Of a DNA stretch of 64,000 nucleotides, positions 7,784-16,239 are shown piece after piece (position 1 is the first letter of the stretch; each line of letters begins with the position of its first letter). Both the position numbers and the translations under genes were made by a program. Source of the stretch: Cobetia amphilecti (GTDB lineage: Bacteria > Pseudomonadota > Gammaproteobacteria > Pseudomonadales > Halomonadaceae); assembly GCF_030010415.1 (NCBI RefSeq), contig NZ_JASCSA010000004.1. One strand, 5' to 3'. The notes below the pieces were generated by a model, which worked only from the letters and a program-made list of their open reading frames with translations, was not told where the DNA came from and did no database searches.

Positions 7784-9403
7784 ATGAGCCATCCGCTGTT
7801 TCACCTCGATTCCTCGCGCAAGGAAAGCCTGCAATTCCAGATTCGCGAGCAGATTTCCCAGGCGATTCTCGAAGGCCATCTGCCACGTGATGTCGCGCTG
7901 CCCTCCAGTCGCAAGCTGGCCCGCGAGCTGAATGTCGCGCGCAATACCGTGATGCTGGCCTATGAGCAGCTGCTGGAAGACGGCTTTCTGATCGCCCGCG
8001 AGCGCAGCGGTTACTTCATCAATCCCGAGATTCTCAAGGGTCGCGCCGACACGCCGGTGCGCCTCAATGACATCGAGGCCGACAGCCTCGACTGGGATGA
8101 GCGGCTGGCCTTCAAGCCCTCTGAGCAGCGCGCCATCGAGAAGCCCGGCGACTGGCACCAGTACGACTACCCCTTTCTCTATGGCCAGCTGGACCCGGAA
8201 TTCTTCCCCACCCAGCACTGGCGCGAATGCAGCCGCGACTCGATGAGCGTGCCGTCGATTCGCAGCTGGTCGGTGGACCACCTCAACAATGACGACCCGC
8301 TGCTGATCGAGCAGATTCACCAGCGGCTGCTGCCCCGCCGCGGTGTCTGGGCAAGCCCGGAGGAAATCCTGATCACGGTGGGCACGCAGCAGGCGCTGTG
8401 GGTCAGCTGCATGCTGCTGCTCAAGCAGGGCCAGCGCTTCGCGATGGAGAACCCCGGCTACGTCGACATGTACAACATCGCCAGCACCTTCACCGATGAC
8501 ATCCAGCTGCTGCCCATCGACGACAAGGGCATGCAGCCGCTGGAATCGCTCAAGGACTGCCGCCTGGTGTATGTCACGCCCAGCCACCAGTCGCCGACAA
8601 CCATCACCCTGCCGCTGGAGCGCCGCCGCCAGCTGCTGGACATGGCCGAGACCGGCAACTTCCTGATCATCGAGGACGACTACGAGAGCGAGAGCAACTA
8701 CGCCGACAACCCGACACCCGCGCTCAAGAGCCTCGACCGCCACAAGCGCGTCATCTATGTCGGCAGCCTCTCCAAGACCCTCGCCCCCGGTCTGCGCCTG
8801 GGCTACATGGTCGCGCACCCGACCCTGATTCGAGAGGCCCGCGCCCTGCGCCGCCTGATGCTGCGCCATCCGCCGACCAACAATCAGCGTGCGGTGGGGC
8901 TGTTCATCGCCCGGGGCTACCACGACAGCCTGATCAATCAGATGCACCAGGTGATGCAGCGTCGCTTCCTGCTGATGCGTGACGCCATCCAGCGCCATCT
9001 GCCGATGATGAGCACGCCGGCCACCTACGGCGGCTCCTGCTTCTGGATGCACGGCCCGAAGAGCCTGAATGCCCACCGCCTGGCCGCCCTCGCCCGCGAG
9101 CAGAGCATCCTGATCGAGGTCGGTGACCTGCACTTCTTCTGTGATCGCGACAGCCACCGCCACTACTTCCGGCTTGGATTCTCGGCGATTCCGGAATCAC
9201 GCATCGAGGCCGGCATCCTCAAGCTGGCCGCACTGGTGCCGCTGGCGATGGAGGAGGCGCCGTCGGTTGCTGATGCAGAGACAGAAGCACCGGAGACGGA
9301 CGCAACGAAGACGGACGCACCGGAAACACAAGCACAGCCGTTACCCCCTCAGCCCGCCCTGCCCACTCCCCACGGCGCATCACGTCGGCAGCGCGCCAGC
9401 TAG
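7784..9403 (+). CDS. MocR-type (GntR/aminotransferase) regulator, candidate TauR
   Basis: A 539-residue regulator that fuses a GntR winged helix (about residues 10-80; recognition part Leu-Pro-Ser-Ser-Arg-Lys-Leu-Ala) to a class I aminotransferase-like domain (about 115-475). The PLP lysine is Lys331 in Gly-Ser-Leu-Ser-Lys-Thr-Leu. Such proteins (PdxR, GabR, TauR) sense an amino compound through PLP. TauR is the known member for taurine, and this gene lies between a TRAP operon and tauXY, so TauR is the best guess. The last 50 or so residues are a low-complexity Thr/Ala/Pro/Glu tail encoded partly by 15-bp repeats, absent from typical family members. Confidence 0.85.
   Translation: MSHPLFHLDSSRKESLQFQIREQISQAILEGHLPRDVALPSSRKLARELNVARNTVMLAYEQLLEDGFLIARERSGYFINPEILKGRADTPVRLNDIEADSLDWDERLAFKPSEQRAIEKPGDWHQYDYPFLYGQLDPEFFPTQHWRECSRDSMSVPSIRSWSVDHLNNDDPLLIEQIHQRLLPRRGVWASPEEILITVGTQQALWVSCMLLLKQGQRFAMENPGYVDMYNIASTFTDDIQLLPIDDKGMQPLESLKDCRLVYVTPSHQSPTTITLPLERRRQLLDMAETGNFLIIEDDYESESNYADNPTPALKSLDRHKRVIYVGSLSKTLAPGLRLGYMVAHPTLIREARALRRLMLRHPPTNNQRAVGLFIARGYHDSLINQMHQVMQRRFLLMRDAIQRHLPMMSTPATYGGSCFWMHGPKSLNAHRLAALAREQSILIEVGDLHFFCDRDSHRHYFRLGFSAIPESRIEAGILKLAALVPLAMEEAPSVADAETEAPETDATKTDAPETQAQPLPPQPALPTPHGASRRQRAS
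9275..9334 (+). repeat. Four 15-bp in-frame tandem repeats at the MocR 3' end
   Basis: Units 9275-9289, 9290-9304, 9305-9319 and 9320-9334 vary around CCGGAGACGGACGCA and encode repeated Glu-Thr-Asp/Glu-Ala-Pro-type pentapeptides in the C-terminal tail. Confidence 0.88.
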
Positions 9404-9519
9404 CCTGACCCTTGCGAGGAGATGAAAGGCGAGACGAGTCGCCGTATCGGCCATGGCGAGGCAAACCCTGCCCCTCCCAAGCAACAACAACCCGCAATGA
9501 TTATCTTCTGGATAACAAA

Positions 9520-9563
9520 GATGCTCCCGCACTGATCATGAAATCGATCAATGCGGGAGCATC
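9520..9563. terminator. Convergent terminator between the MocR gene and tauY
   Basis: A 12-bp outer stem (GATGCTCCCGCA / TGCGGGAGCATC), one mismatch, then a 5-bp inner stem TGATC/GATCA with an 8-base loop. T-tracts are weak on both sides. Confidence 0.7.
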
Positions 9564-9595
9564 CGGGTCATCGTGGCATCAGTGGCGAGTCACAC

Positions 9596-11059
9596 CTACT
9601 GCGCCTCATCCTTCATCGCGTACCAGCGATACAGGCAACGCTGGCCGGTGCGGCGGAACGGTGCGAACAGCGGGGATTCGACCTTGTTGAGCACATTGGG
9701 ATACGGCAGGCGTGACTGGAAGATCGGCAGTACGAGATCCGCCGCGTCCCTGGCGATCCACTGGGCGAGGCGCTTGCCCGCCTGGGCGGAATACATCACG
9801 CCGTTGCCGCCATAGCCCATGGCGTAATAGATGCTCTGCTTGGGGTCCGGCTGATGGATGCGCGGCATCATGTCGTGGCTGACATCCACCCAGCCCCACC
9901 AGGAGTAATCGACCTCGATGCCGCTCAGCGCGGGGAACTTGCGGTGCATGTCGGCGATCAGCAGCTGCTCGTACTGCGCCTTGGGCGCGTCACGCCCCGA
10001 GACGGCACTGCGACTGCCGATCTGCAGGCGGTTGTCCGGCAGCAGGCGATAGTAGTGGCGCAGCATGCGGGTATCGGTGAGCACCTGATGGGTATGGAAG
10101 CGGGTCGCCTCGATTTCCTGCGCCGTCAGCGGGCGCGTCACCAGCGAATTGGAGAGCACCGGCATCAGGCGCTTGTCGAGCTCCGGATGCAGCTTGCCGG
10201 AGGTGTAGCCGCCAGTCGCCATGCCCACCGAGCGCGCCTTGACCACGCCACCCGGCGTCGTCAGATAGTGCACGCCATCGCGGGTCTCCCAACTCTCCAC
10301 CGGGCTTGCCGGGTGCACCTTGACGCCCAGGCGGCGCGCCTTGCGCAGATAGCCGAAGGCCAACTTGCCCGGGTGCACGCCGATACCTTCCGGCTCGTGC
10401 ATCGCGCCGCAGGCCTCTTCATCACCGACCCACTCATTGCGCACCGTGGCGCCATCGATGATGCGGGCATCGTAATTGAAGGTCTCGCGCAACAGGCGCG
10501 CTTCCTTCTCCAGCCCCGGCATCATGCGCTCGCGGTGGGCGATATACAGATGGCCGCCCGGCTGCGGATCGCAGTCGATGTCCTTGATCAGTTCCTTGAA
10601 ATTCTCCATGCCCTCGACGCACTCGCGGTGCAGGCCGTGGGCGGCCTCGAGGCCGTAACGCTCGATCCACTGCGAGCGCTTGAGGCGGCCGGTGGCGCAC
10701 TGCGCCTGACCGCCATTGCGGGTCGAACAGCCCCAGCTGACCCGATTGGCCTCCAGCACGGTGGCCTTGATGCCGTACTTCTCGGCCAGCACGATGGCGG
10801 CGGTCAGCCCCGTGAAGCCGGAGCCGACGATCACCACGTCGGCGTCGATATCGCCCATCACCGGGCCATCGTCTGCCGGCGGCTCACCGGCGGTGGCGAC
10901 CCAGTAGGTCGGCGCGTAGTCGCGCCCTTCGCCAGGGGTGGCGCTCACCAGCGGGTCGTAGGCCGGGTCATAGGGCCGCGAGGCCTGAGTGGCCGGGCGC
11001 TGCTCTGATTCGTTGCCCATGTCCGACGGCCGGGCGCCGTGCTGCACGATAGTTTCCAT
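9596..11059 (-). CDS. tauY: FAD-dependent amine dehydrogenase/oxidase, probable taurine dehydrogenase large subunit TauY
   Basis: A 487-residue DadA/PuuB-type flavoprotein. The FAD-binding Rossmann motif (Val-Val-Ile-Val-Gly-Ser-Gly-Phe-Thr-Gly) lies at about residues 75-84 after a long N-terminal lead; a second FAD-contact region near the C-terminus reads Tyr-Gly-Gly-Asn-Gly-Val. Strong GGAGGTG ribosome site before the ATG at 11059. TauXY deaminates taurine to sulfoacetaldehyde, passing electrons to a cytochrome c. The assignment rests on the flavoprotein type, the small NTF2-like gene directly upstream (tauX order), and xsc/pta nearby. Without those neighbours it could be read as a gamma-glutamylputrescine oxidase-like enzyme. 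Confidence 0.72.
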   Translation of the reverse strand: METIVQHGARPSDMGNESEQRPATQASRPYDPAYDPLVSATPGEGRDYAPTYWVATAGEPPADDGPVMGDIDADVVIVGSGFTGLTAAIVLAEKYGIKATVLEANRVSWGCSTRNGGQAQCATGRLKRSQWIERYGLEAAHGLHRECVEGMENFKELIKDIDCDPQPGGHLYIAHRERMMPGLEKEARLLRETFNYDARIIDGATVRNEWVGDEEACGAMHEPEGIGVHPGKLAFGYLRKARRLGVKVHPASPVESWETRDGVHYLTTPGGVVKARSVGMATGGYTSGKLHPELDKRLMPVLSNSLVTRPLTAQEIEATRFHTHQVLTDTRMLRHYYRLLPDNRLQIGSRSAVSGRDAPKAQYEQLLIADMHRKFPALSGIEVDYSWWGWVDVSHDMMPRIHQPDPKQSIYYAMGYGGNGVMYSAQAGKRLAQWIARDAADLVLPIFQSRLPYPNVLNKVESPLFAPFRRTGQRCLYRWYAMKDEAQ

Positions 11060-11175
11060 CTCGAACACCTCCTCTCACCCACGGGACGCACGCCACGACC
11101 TGACGCCATGACGTGCCGCCCCCGAGGCAAAGACAGCTTCAGAAACCTCTTCCCTGATCGGTGCGCCGCTGGCGC

Positions 11176-11562
11176 TCAGACGTTGACGGGCGGACGGTTC
11201 TTGCGGAAGGCATTCTTGATCGCGATCTTGCCATCACGCAGCGTGAAGGCGTCGATCATGCGCGCTTCGCTGCGCGCGCCATCGGCGGTGGTGCCGGTGT
11301 AGGTGCTGATGACGAAGCCACGCTCGCCATCGGCGAAGATTTCCGCGTCGATCCACTGGGCATCCGGCGCGTTCTGCCAGGCGGCGGAGAGGCCCGCACG
11401 CACGGCGTCCTGACCGGCGAAGGTCTTGCCTTCGAGTTCCGGCCCGGCGATGGCGAGGAATTCGCAGTCATCGGTCATCATCGACAGGCAGTCGTCGATG
11501 TCGTGACGGTTGAGGGCGTCGCAGAAGGCGGTCAGCAGTTCGATGGTGGCTTGGTGAGTCAT
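11176..11562 (-). CDS. tauX: NTF2/SnoaL-like small protein, probable taurine dehydrogenase small subunit TauX
   Basis: A 128-residue protein of the nuclear transport factor 2 fold: an alpha-helical start (Thr-Ile-Glu-Leu-Leu-Thr-Ala-Phe-Cys-Asp-Ala-Leu-Asn-Arg-His-Asp), then the Asp-Asp-Cys-Leu-Ser-Met-Met-Thr-Asp-Asp-Cys-Glu-Phe region and the strands that close the cone. Small subunits annotated TauX belong to this fold. The ATG at 11562 was chosen for a GGAG site about eight bases upstream; a longer reading to 11772 would run through the repeat cluster. It is 116 bp ahead of tauY in the same direction, so the two are probably one operon. Confidence 0.72.
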   Translation of the reverse strand: MTHQATIELLTAFCDALNRHDIDDCLSMMTDDCEFLAIAGPELEGKTFAGQDAVRAGLSAAWQNAPDAQWIDAEIFADGERGFVISTYTGTTADGARSEARMIDAFTLRDGKIAIKNAFRKNRPPVNV

Positions 11563-11671
11563 GGGTCGGGCTCCGCAGTCTTGTTGTTGGGCTTGTTGTT
11601 GAGCTGATGAGCGGCAGCAAGCGCTGCGCCATGACCCGAGACTACGCCGACACTTGCACCGCCCTTTAGCA

Positions 11672-11732
11672 CCAGTTGGCTGCCACCGATTGGGCCAGTT
11701 GGCACCAAGGGGGCTGCCCTGGTGCCAACTGG
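11672..11732 (-). promoter_or_regulatory. Candidate operator cluster upstream of tauX
   Basis: Core CCAGTTGGC occurs at 11672-11680 and again at 11695-11703, and inverted as GCCAACTGG at 11724-11732. The second and third form a 13-bp inverted repeat (CCAGTTGGCACCA, 11695-11707; TGGTGCCAACTGG, 11720-11732). A mixed direct and inverted array is what MocR-type regulators usually recognise, and the position fits a tauXY promoter. Confidence 0.6.
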
Positions 11733-11790
11733 TCCCATCGCGCCGCGCTGATGCTGTACCAAGGCCGACCAAGCGCCGCCCTGGGGAGAG

Positions 11791-12930
11791 TCAGCCTGCG
11801 AGGGCCGTGGGCGCTGCCACACCCGGTGGCATGAAGGCCTCCGCTGACATGAAGCTCTCGCGCCCGAGCAGGATGTCGCTGAGCAGGCGCGTGGCGGCGG
11901 GCGCCAGCACCAGGCCATTGCGATAGTGACCGGCATTCACGTAGAGGCCATCAAGCCCCGGCACCGCGCCGATGAAGGGCGTACCATCCGGCGTGCCCGG
12001 ACGCAGGCCGGCCCAGTGATGCTCCGGCGCCAGCTCACCCAGCGCCGGCAGAATGCTCGCGGCGCTGGCATGCAGCGACTCGCGCGCCTGCGCGGTGGTG
12101 GACTTGTCGAAGTCCTGATGCTCCAGGGTCGAGCCGATCAGAATCCGCCCATCGGCGCGCGGAATCACGTAGCGGCCATCGCACAGCACCACCCGCGACA
12201 GCAGCGGCGCATCCACACTGCAAAGCCCCGCCGCCACCGGATTGAACACCATCATCTGGCCCTTCACCGGCCGCACCGGCAGTAGCACACCGGCGGCGGC
12301 GAGCAACTTGCCACTCCAGGCGCCGCCACACACCACGACGTTGTCTGCGCTGAGGGTCTCATCAACAAGCCGGACGCCCGTGACACGCGATGGCGTGGCA
12401 AGCACCAGCTGCGTGACCTCGCACTCTTCACGCACCCGGATACGCGGATGCGCCAGCAGACGCGCACGCAGCGCCTGACCGAGGCGCGGATTGCGGATGC
12501 TGCCGAGCGTCGGCATCCATAGCGCCTGCTGATGGCCACTGGCCAGATGCGGCTCGCGCGCGTAGAGCGCCTCACGCTCGATCACCTCCAGCGGCTTGTG
12601 CTGGGTGCGCGCCCAGTCCAGCGCCAGCGCCTCATCCTCGACCCGCAGATAGATCAGGCCCTTCTGGCGGTATTCGGGGTCGATGCCGGTGGCGTCCTTG
12701 AGCGCCTCGGCAAGCCTGGGGTATTCGCCTTCTGACCAGCGTGACAGTGATGAGATGGCACTCGAATAGCGCCACGGATACAGCGGCGAGACGATGCCGC
12801 CACCGGCCCACGATGCCTCGCGTCCGCACTGACCGCGCTCCAGCAGCGTGACCGTCTGGCCGGCCTCGGCCAGCTGCCACGCCATCATCATGCCCATCAC
12901 GCCGCCACCAATGATCAGGGTATCGCTCAT
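11791..12930 (-). CDS. thiO: FAD-dependent glycine/D-amino-acid oxidase, ThiO-like
   Basis: A 379-residue flavoprotein of the DAO family. The dinucleotide-binding motif (Ile-Ile-Gly-Gly-Gly-Val-Met-Gly) is at residues 6-13, followed by Glu-Arg-Gly-Gln-Cys-Gly-Arg-Glu-Ala-Ser-Trp-Ala-Gly-Gly, typical of ThiO. Late motifs include His-His-Trp-Ala-Gly-Leu-Arg-Pro-Gly-Thr-Pro-Asp-Gly and Gly-His-Tyr-Arg-Asn-Gly, also ThiO-like. ThiO oxidises glycine to the imine used in thiazole synthesis for thiamine. No other thiazole genes are adjacent (thiL at the window end is far away). The start at 12930 begins right before the FAD fold; the open frame continues upstream but into antisense of cobS. Confidence 0.83.
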   Translation of the reverse strand: MSDTLIIGGGVMGMMMAWQLAEAGQTVTLLERGQCGREASWAGGGIVSPLYPWRYSSAISSLSRWSEGEYPRLAEALKDATGIDPEYRQKGLIYLRVEDEALALDWARTQHKPLEVIEREALYAREPHLASGHQQALWMPTLGSIRNPRLGQALRARLLAHPRIRVREECEVTQLVLATPSRVTGVRLVDETLSADNVVVCGGAWSGKLLAAAGVLLPVRPVKGQMMVFNPVAAGLCSVDAPLLSRVVLCDGRYVIPRADGRILIGSTLEHQDFDKSTTAQARESLHASAASILPALGELAPEHHWAGLRPGTPDGTPFIGAVPGLDGLYVNAGHYRNGLVLAPAATRLLSDILLGRESFMSAEAFMPPGVAAPTALAG

Positions 12931-13101
12931 CTGCCTTGCTCTTGCGGGGAATGAATAATCACAAATCTCATATTTCGATACGATTTGCATTATTTTTAGA
13001 AACAAAGCTATATTCACAGCATTGCCGCCGCCCGGTTTGCCTGTCTCCCCGCGACAGGTCTGCCGGGCAGCCACCAACAAGAATGACGAGGGAGACACCC
13101 C

Positions 13102-14217
13102 GTGAGCGACGCCACCTTGACGCCTTCCAGCAGTGATGAAAGCTCTGCCAATGATGCAAGCCCTGCCAGCGATGCAGGCCCCGCCGCCTCTGCCGAGCAA
13201 CCGCTGCCCGCCGGCCAGTTGCAGCCCACTGAGCTGCGCGGCGTGCGCGAGCTGTTCGGCATCGACAGTGACCTCAAGGTGCCGGTATTTGTGGAGCGCG
13301 ACGCCCACGTGCCGGAAATCGACCACGCCTATCGCTTCAATCCCGACGTCACCCTCGCCATCCTCGCCGGCTTCACCAACAACCGCCGCGTGATGGTTCA
13401 GGGCCTGCACGGCACCGGCAAATCGACCCATATCGAGCAGATCGCCGCGCGTCTCAACTGGCCGTGCCTGCGCGTCAATCTCGACGGCCATGTCAGCCGG
13501 CTGGATCTGGTCGGCAAGGACGCCATCGTGATTCGCGACGGCGTGCAGGTCACCGAATTCCAGGAAGGCATCGTGCCCTGGTCGCTGACCCGCCCCATCG
13601 CGCTGATCTTCGATGAGTACGATGCCGGCCGCCCGGACGTGATGTTCGTCATCCAGCGCATTCTGGAGCGTGACGGCCACTTCACGCTGCTCGATCAGAA
13701 CCGCGTGATTCGCCCGCATCCGCAATTCCGGCTGTTCGCTACCGCCAATACCGTCGGGCTTGGCAATCAGGATGGGCTCTATCACGGCACCCAGCTGCTC
13801 AACCATGCGCAGATCGACCGCTGGAACATCGTCGCCAAGCTGGATTACCTGCCGCGTGAGGAAGAGGTGAAGATCGTGCTGGCGCGTGTGCCCGCCAAGG
13901 ACAACGAGCGTGGCCGCGCCCTGATTCGCGCGATGGTCGCGGTGGCCGACCTCACCCGCAAGGGCTTCGCCAATGGCGACCTGTCGAGCCTGATGTCGCC
14001 GCGCACCGTGATCACCTGGGCGGAGAACTGCGAGATCTTCCGCAACCCGGCGCTGGCCTTCCGTCTCTCCTACCTCAACAAGTGCGATGAGCATGAGCGC
14101 CCGCTGGTCGCCGAGTTCTATCAGCGCTGTTTCGTCAAGGAACTGGAGGAATCCGCGGCGCTGATGGAGAGCGACCTGATGGATGAACAGGACAGCGACA
14201 AGGGAGCCCGGGCATGA
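13102..14217 (+). CDS. cobS: CobS-like AAA+ ATPase (cobaltochelatase subunit family)
   Basis: A 371-residue MoxR/CobS-type AAA+ ATPase. The Walker A motif is Gly-Leu-His-Gly-Thr-Gly-Lys-Ser-Thr (about residues 102-110); Walker B lies in Ala-Leu-Ile-Phe-Asp-Glu-Tyr. The stretch His-Ile-Glu-Gln-Ile-Ala-Ala-Arg-Leu-Asn-Trp-Pro is diagnostic of CobS. It starts at a GTG with GAGGGAG upstream. Residues 1-35 are a Ser/Ala/Asp-rich lead, partly encoded by two 18-bp units at 13141-13176. It overlaps cobT by four bases. No CobN or cobalamin genes are seen, so the pair may insert a metal elsewhere or do another chaperone job. Confidence 0.88.
   Translation: MSDATLTPSSSDESSANDASPASDAGPAASAEQPLPAGQLQPTELRGVRELFGIDSDLKVPVFVERDAHVPEIDHAYRFNPDVTLAILAGFTNNRRVMVQGLHGTGKSTHIEQIAARLNWPCLRVNLDGHVSRLDLVGKDAIVIRDGVQVTEFQEGIVPWSLTRPIALIFDEYDAGRPDVMFVIQRILERDGHFTLLDQNRVIRPHPQFRLFATANTVGLGNQDGLYHGTQLLNHAQIDRWNIVAKLDYLPREEEVKIVLARVPAKDNERGRALIRAMVAVADLTRKGFANGDLSSLMSPRTVITWAENCEIFRNPALAFRLSYLNKCDEHERPLVAEFYQRCFVKELEESAALMESDLMDEQDSDKGARA
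13141..13176 (+). repeat. Two 18-bp in-frame tandem repeats in the cobS 5' end
   Basis: AGCTCTGCCAATGATGCA (13141-13158) and AGCCCTGCCAGCGATGCA (13159-13176), each encoding Ser-Ser/Pro-Ala-Asn/Ser-Asp-Ala, in the low-complexity leader of CobS. Confidence 0.8.
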
Positions 14218-15962
14218 GTGCGGCCCAGCAGGTACGCCGTCGTCAGCAGTATCTCGAGGAGCTTTCTGCGGCGAGTCTCGGGGCACTCAGCGGTCAGGCC
14301 GGCTGGGCCTATCGGGGGCGGCGCCTGAGTCGGCATGCTCAGGCGTTGCCATTGCGCACGCCGCATCTGCGCCTTGAGGAAGATGACTGCACGCTCGACA
14401 ACTATCGCGCGGTCAGCGATGCCATCGCGCTGCGCCTGGTCCACACCGACGAGGCGCTGCATCTGGCGGCGCGTCCGGCGCTGCCGGAAACCCGCCTGAT
14501 CTATGACCTGCTGGAGCAGCTGCGCGTCGAGGCGCTGGTCGACCCTGACATGCCCGGCGTGAAGGAGAATCTGGCGCGGCGCTTCACCGACTGGTGCCTG
14601 GCCTTCTATCACGCGGGCCTGACCGAGACGAGCAGCGGCATCCTCATCTACAGCGTCATCCAGTCGTGCTGGTCGCGCCTGATGGCCTGTGCGGTGATCC
14701 ACGAGACGGAGGATTACATCGAGACGACGCGCGCCTCCTTCTATCAGGCGCTGGGCGCTGACATGGCGGGGCTGAGACGCACGCGTTTCGATCAGGCGGC
14801 CTATCAGCAGCATGCGCTGAACATCAGCCTGTGGTTGGAGCAGGAACTGGCCGCATCACTGGAGGAGCAGGACGGCGAGGAGGATGACGAGTCAGAAGCC
14901 AGCCAACGCTTCGCGCTGTTTCTGGAAAACGAGGATGAGGAAGCGAGTCTGCTCGAGGAGCAGGCGGCGTCGCAGCTGCCGAGCCATCGGCGTGGCGCGC
15001 CGGAGGAATTGCTGCCCTATCAGGTGTTCACCACGGCCTATGACCGCGAGCTGGAACCGGCCAGGCGCATGCGCGCGGCCCTGCTCGATGAGTATCGTCA
15101 GGCGCTGGATACGCGTCTGGCGGAGCAGAAGATCAACGTGCGGCGCCTGGCACGTCAGCTGGCGCGCCATTTCAGCTCGCCGCAGCGTGAGGGCTGGCAC
15201 TTCGGGGAGGAGGAAGGAATCATCGATGGGCGGCGGCTGAGTCAGGTGATCTCCTCACCGGCCGAGCGGCGGGTCTTCCAGCGCGAGCGCTGGGTGCCCG
15301 AGGCCAGTGCGCAGGTCAGTTTCCTGATCGACTGCTCCGGTTCGATGAAGGTGCATGGCGAGGCGGTGGCGATGCTGATCGAGATACTCACCCGCGCGCT
15401 CGACATGGCCGGTGTGCCCACCGAGGTGCTCGGCTTCACCACTGGCGCCTGGAATGGCGGCCGCGCCCTGAAGGACTGGCGACGCGCCGGCAAGCCCGCG
15501 CGTCCGGGCCGCCTGAATGAAGTGCAGTATCTGGTCTTCAAGCCCGCCTCACTGGCGTGGCGACGTGCGCGCCGCAACTTCGGCGCCCTGCTCAAGGCCG
15601 ATCTCTACCGCGAAGGCGTGGATGGCGAAGCCGTGCAATGGGCCTGCTCACGTCTGGCCGATAACACTCCTGCCGACGAAGGCGCGCGCCGTCTGCTGGT
15701 CGTCATCTCCGATGGCAGCCCCTGTGACAGCGCCACCAACATGGCCAATGACGAGCACTACCTCGACAGCCACCTCAAGCAGGTTGTCGCGCAACAGACC
15801 CGCTCCGGCCGCCAGGCCATCCTCGGCCTCGGCGTCGGGCTGGACCTCAGTGCCTACTACCCCAACCAGCTGATCATCGATCTTGAACGCACCCTCGACA
15901 ACGCCCTAGCCGATGAAATCGTCTATCACATGGCGCTGGCGTGTCGGCATCAGGGGATGTGA
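14214..15962 (+). CDS. cobT: CobT-like VWA-domain protein (cobaltochelatase subunit family)
   Basis: A 582-residue partner of CobS. An acidic region (about residues 215-245, Glu-Glu-Gln-Asp-Gly-Glu-Glu-Asp-Asp-Glu) is typical of CobT. The C-terminal von Willebrand A domain (about 360-575) has an intact metal site: Asp-Cys-Ser-Gly-Ser near 372. The start codon overlaps the cobS stop (ATGA). CobS and CobT act as an ATP-driven chaperone of the aerobic cobalt chelatase with CobN, but CobN is absent here. The last 150 bp are repeated in decayed form just downstream. Confidence 0.88.
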   Translation: MSAAQQVRRRQQYLEELSAASLGALSGQAGWAYRGRRLSRHAQALPLRTPHLRLEEDDCTLDNYRAVSDAIALRLVHTDEALHLAARPALPETRLIYDLLEQLRVEALVDPDMPGVKENLARRFTDWCLAFYHAGLTETSSGILIYSVIQSCWSRLMACAVIHETEDYIETTRASFYQALGADMAGLRRTRFDQAAYQQHALNISLWLEQELAASLEEQDGEEDDESEASQRFALFLENEDEEASLLEEQAASQLPSHRRGAPEELLPYQVFTTAYDRELEPARRMRAALLDEYRQALDTRLAEQKINVRRLARQLARHFSSPQREGWHFGEEEGIIDGRRLSQVISSPAERRVFQRERWVPEASAQVSFLIDCSGSMKVHGEAVAMLIEILTRALDMAGVPTEVLGFTTGAWNGGRALKDWRRAGKPARPGRLNEVQYLVFKPASLAWRRARRNFGALLKADLYREGVDGEAVQWACSRLADNTPADEGARRLLVVISDGSPCDSATNMANDEHYLDSHLKQVVAQQTRSGRQAILGLGVGLDLSAYYPNQLIIDLERTLDNALADEIVYHMALACRHQGM

Positions 15963-15984
15963 GCTGCTGCGAGCACACGGTGCT

Positions 15985-16206
15985 CTACCAGCAACGACAT
16001 CTCACTCCTCAACCACCCGCGTGATCCGGTGATTGCCCAACTGCCCCGCTCTCGCCGCCAGGCCATTCTCGGCCTCGGGCTGGTTCTCTGCGCCGACTAC
16101 CCTGCCCAGTGGATCATTAACCTCGAAACGCCCCCCCCCGCGACAATGCCCTCGCCGATGAAATCGTGTATCACATGGCGCTAGGGTTTCGACATCAGGG
16201 AATGTG
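15985..16206 (+). pseudogene. Decayed partial copy of the cobT 3' end
   Basis: From about 16047 to 16206 the DNA aligns along its length with 15799-15962, the cobT 3' end, including the stop codon: compare GATGAAATCGTGTATCACAT with GATGAAATCGTCTATCACAT. A 6-base gap, an expanded C run (C9 at 16130-16138) and scattered substitutions destroy the frame. Similarity fades upstream toward about 15985. It has no start or ribosome site. It abuts the AT-rich cassette exactly, so it may mark the insertion junction. Confidence 0.75.
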
Positions 16207-16239
16207 ATTGAAATGTAATATTAGCCTAATATTAATCAC
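16204..16239 (-). terminator. Hairpin at the island junction and end of the Mrr-like gene
   Basis: Nested inverted repeats: outer GTGATT (16204-16209) with AATCAC (16234-16239), inner TAATATTAG (16216-16224) with CTAATATTA (16226-16234). It overlaps the stop codon of the minus-strand nuclease gene and the last bases of the cobT copy. It could be a terminator or a trace of the insertion event. Confidence 0.5.

Noticed and set aside
7673..9163. A 496-residue minus-strand frame over the MocR gene
   Set aside because: Antisense shadow; the plus-strand product has both expected domains.
11791..14286. An 831-residue minus-strand frame that would fuse ThiO to an upstream domain
   Set aside because: Only the part from 12930 downwards is ThiO. 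The rest is antisense to cobS, which has clear AAA+ motifs and a ribosome site.
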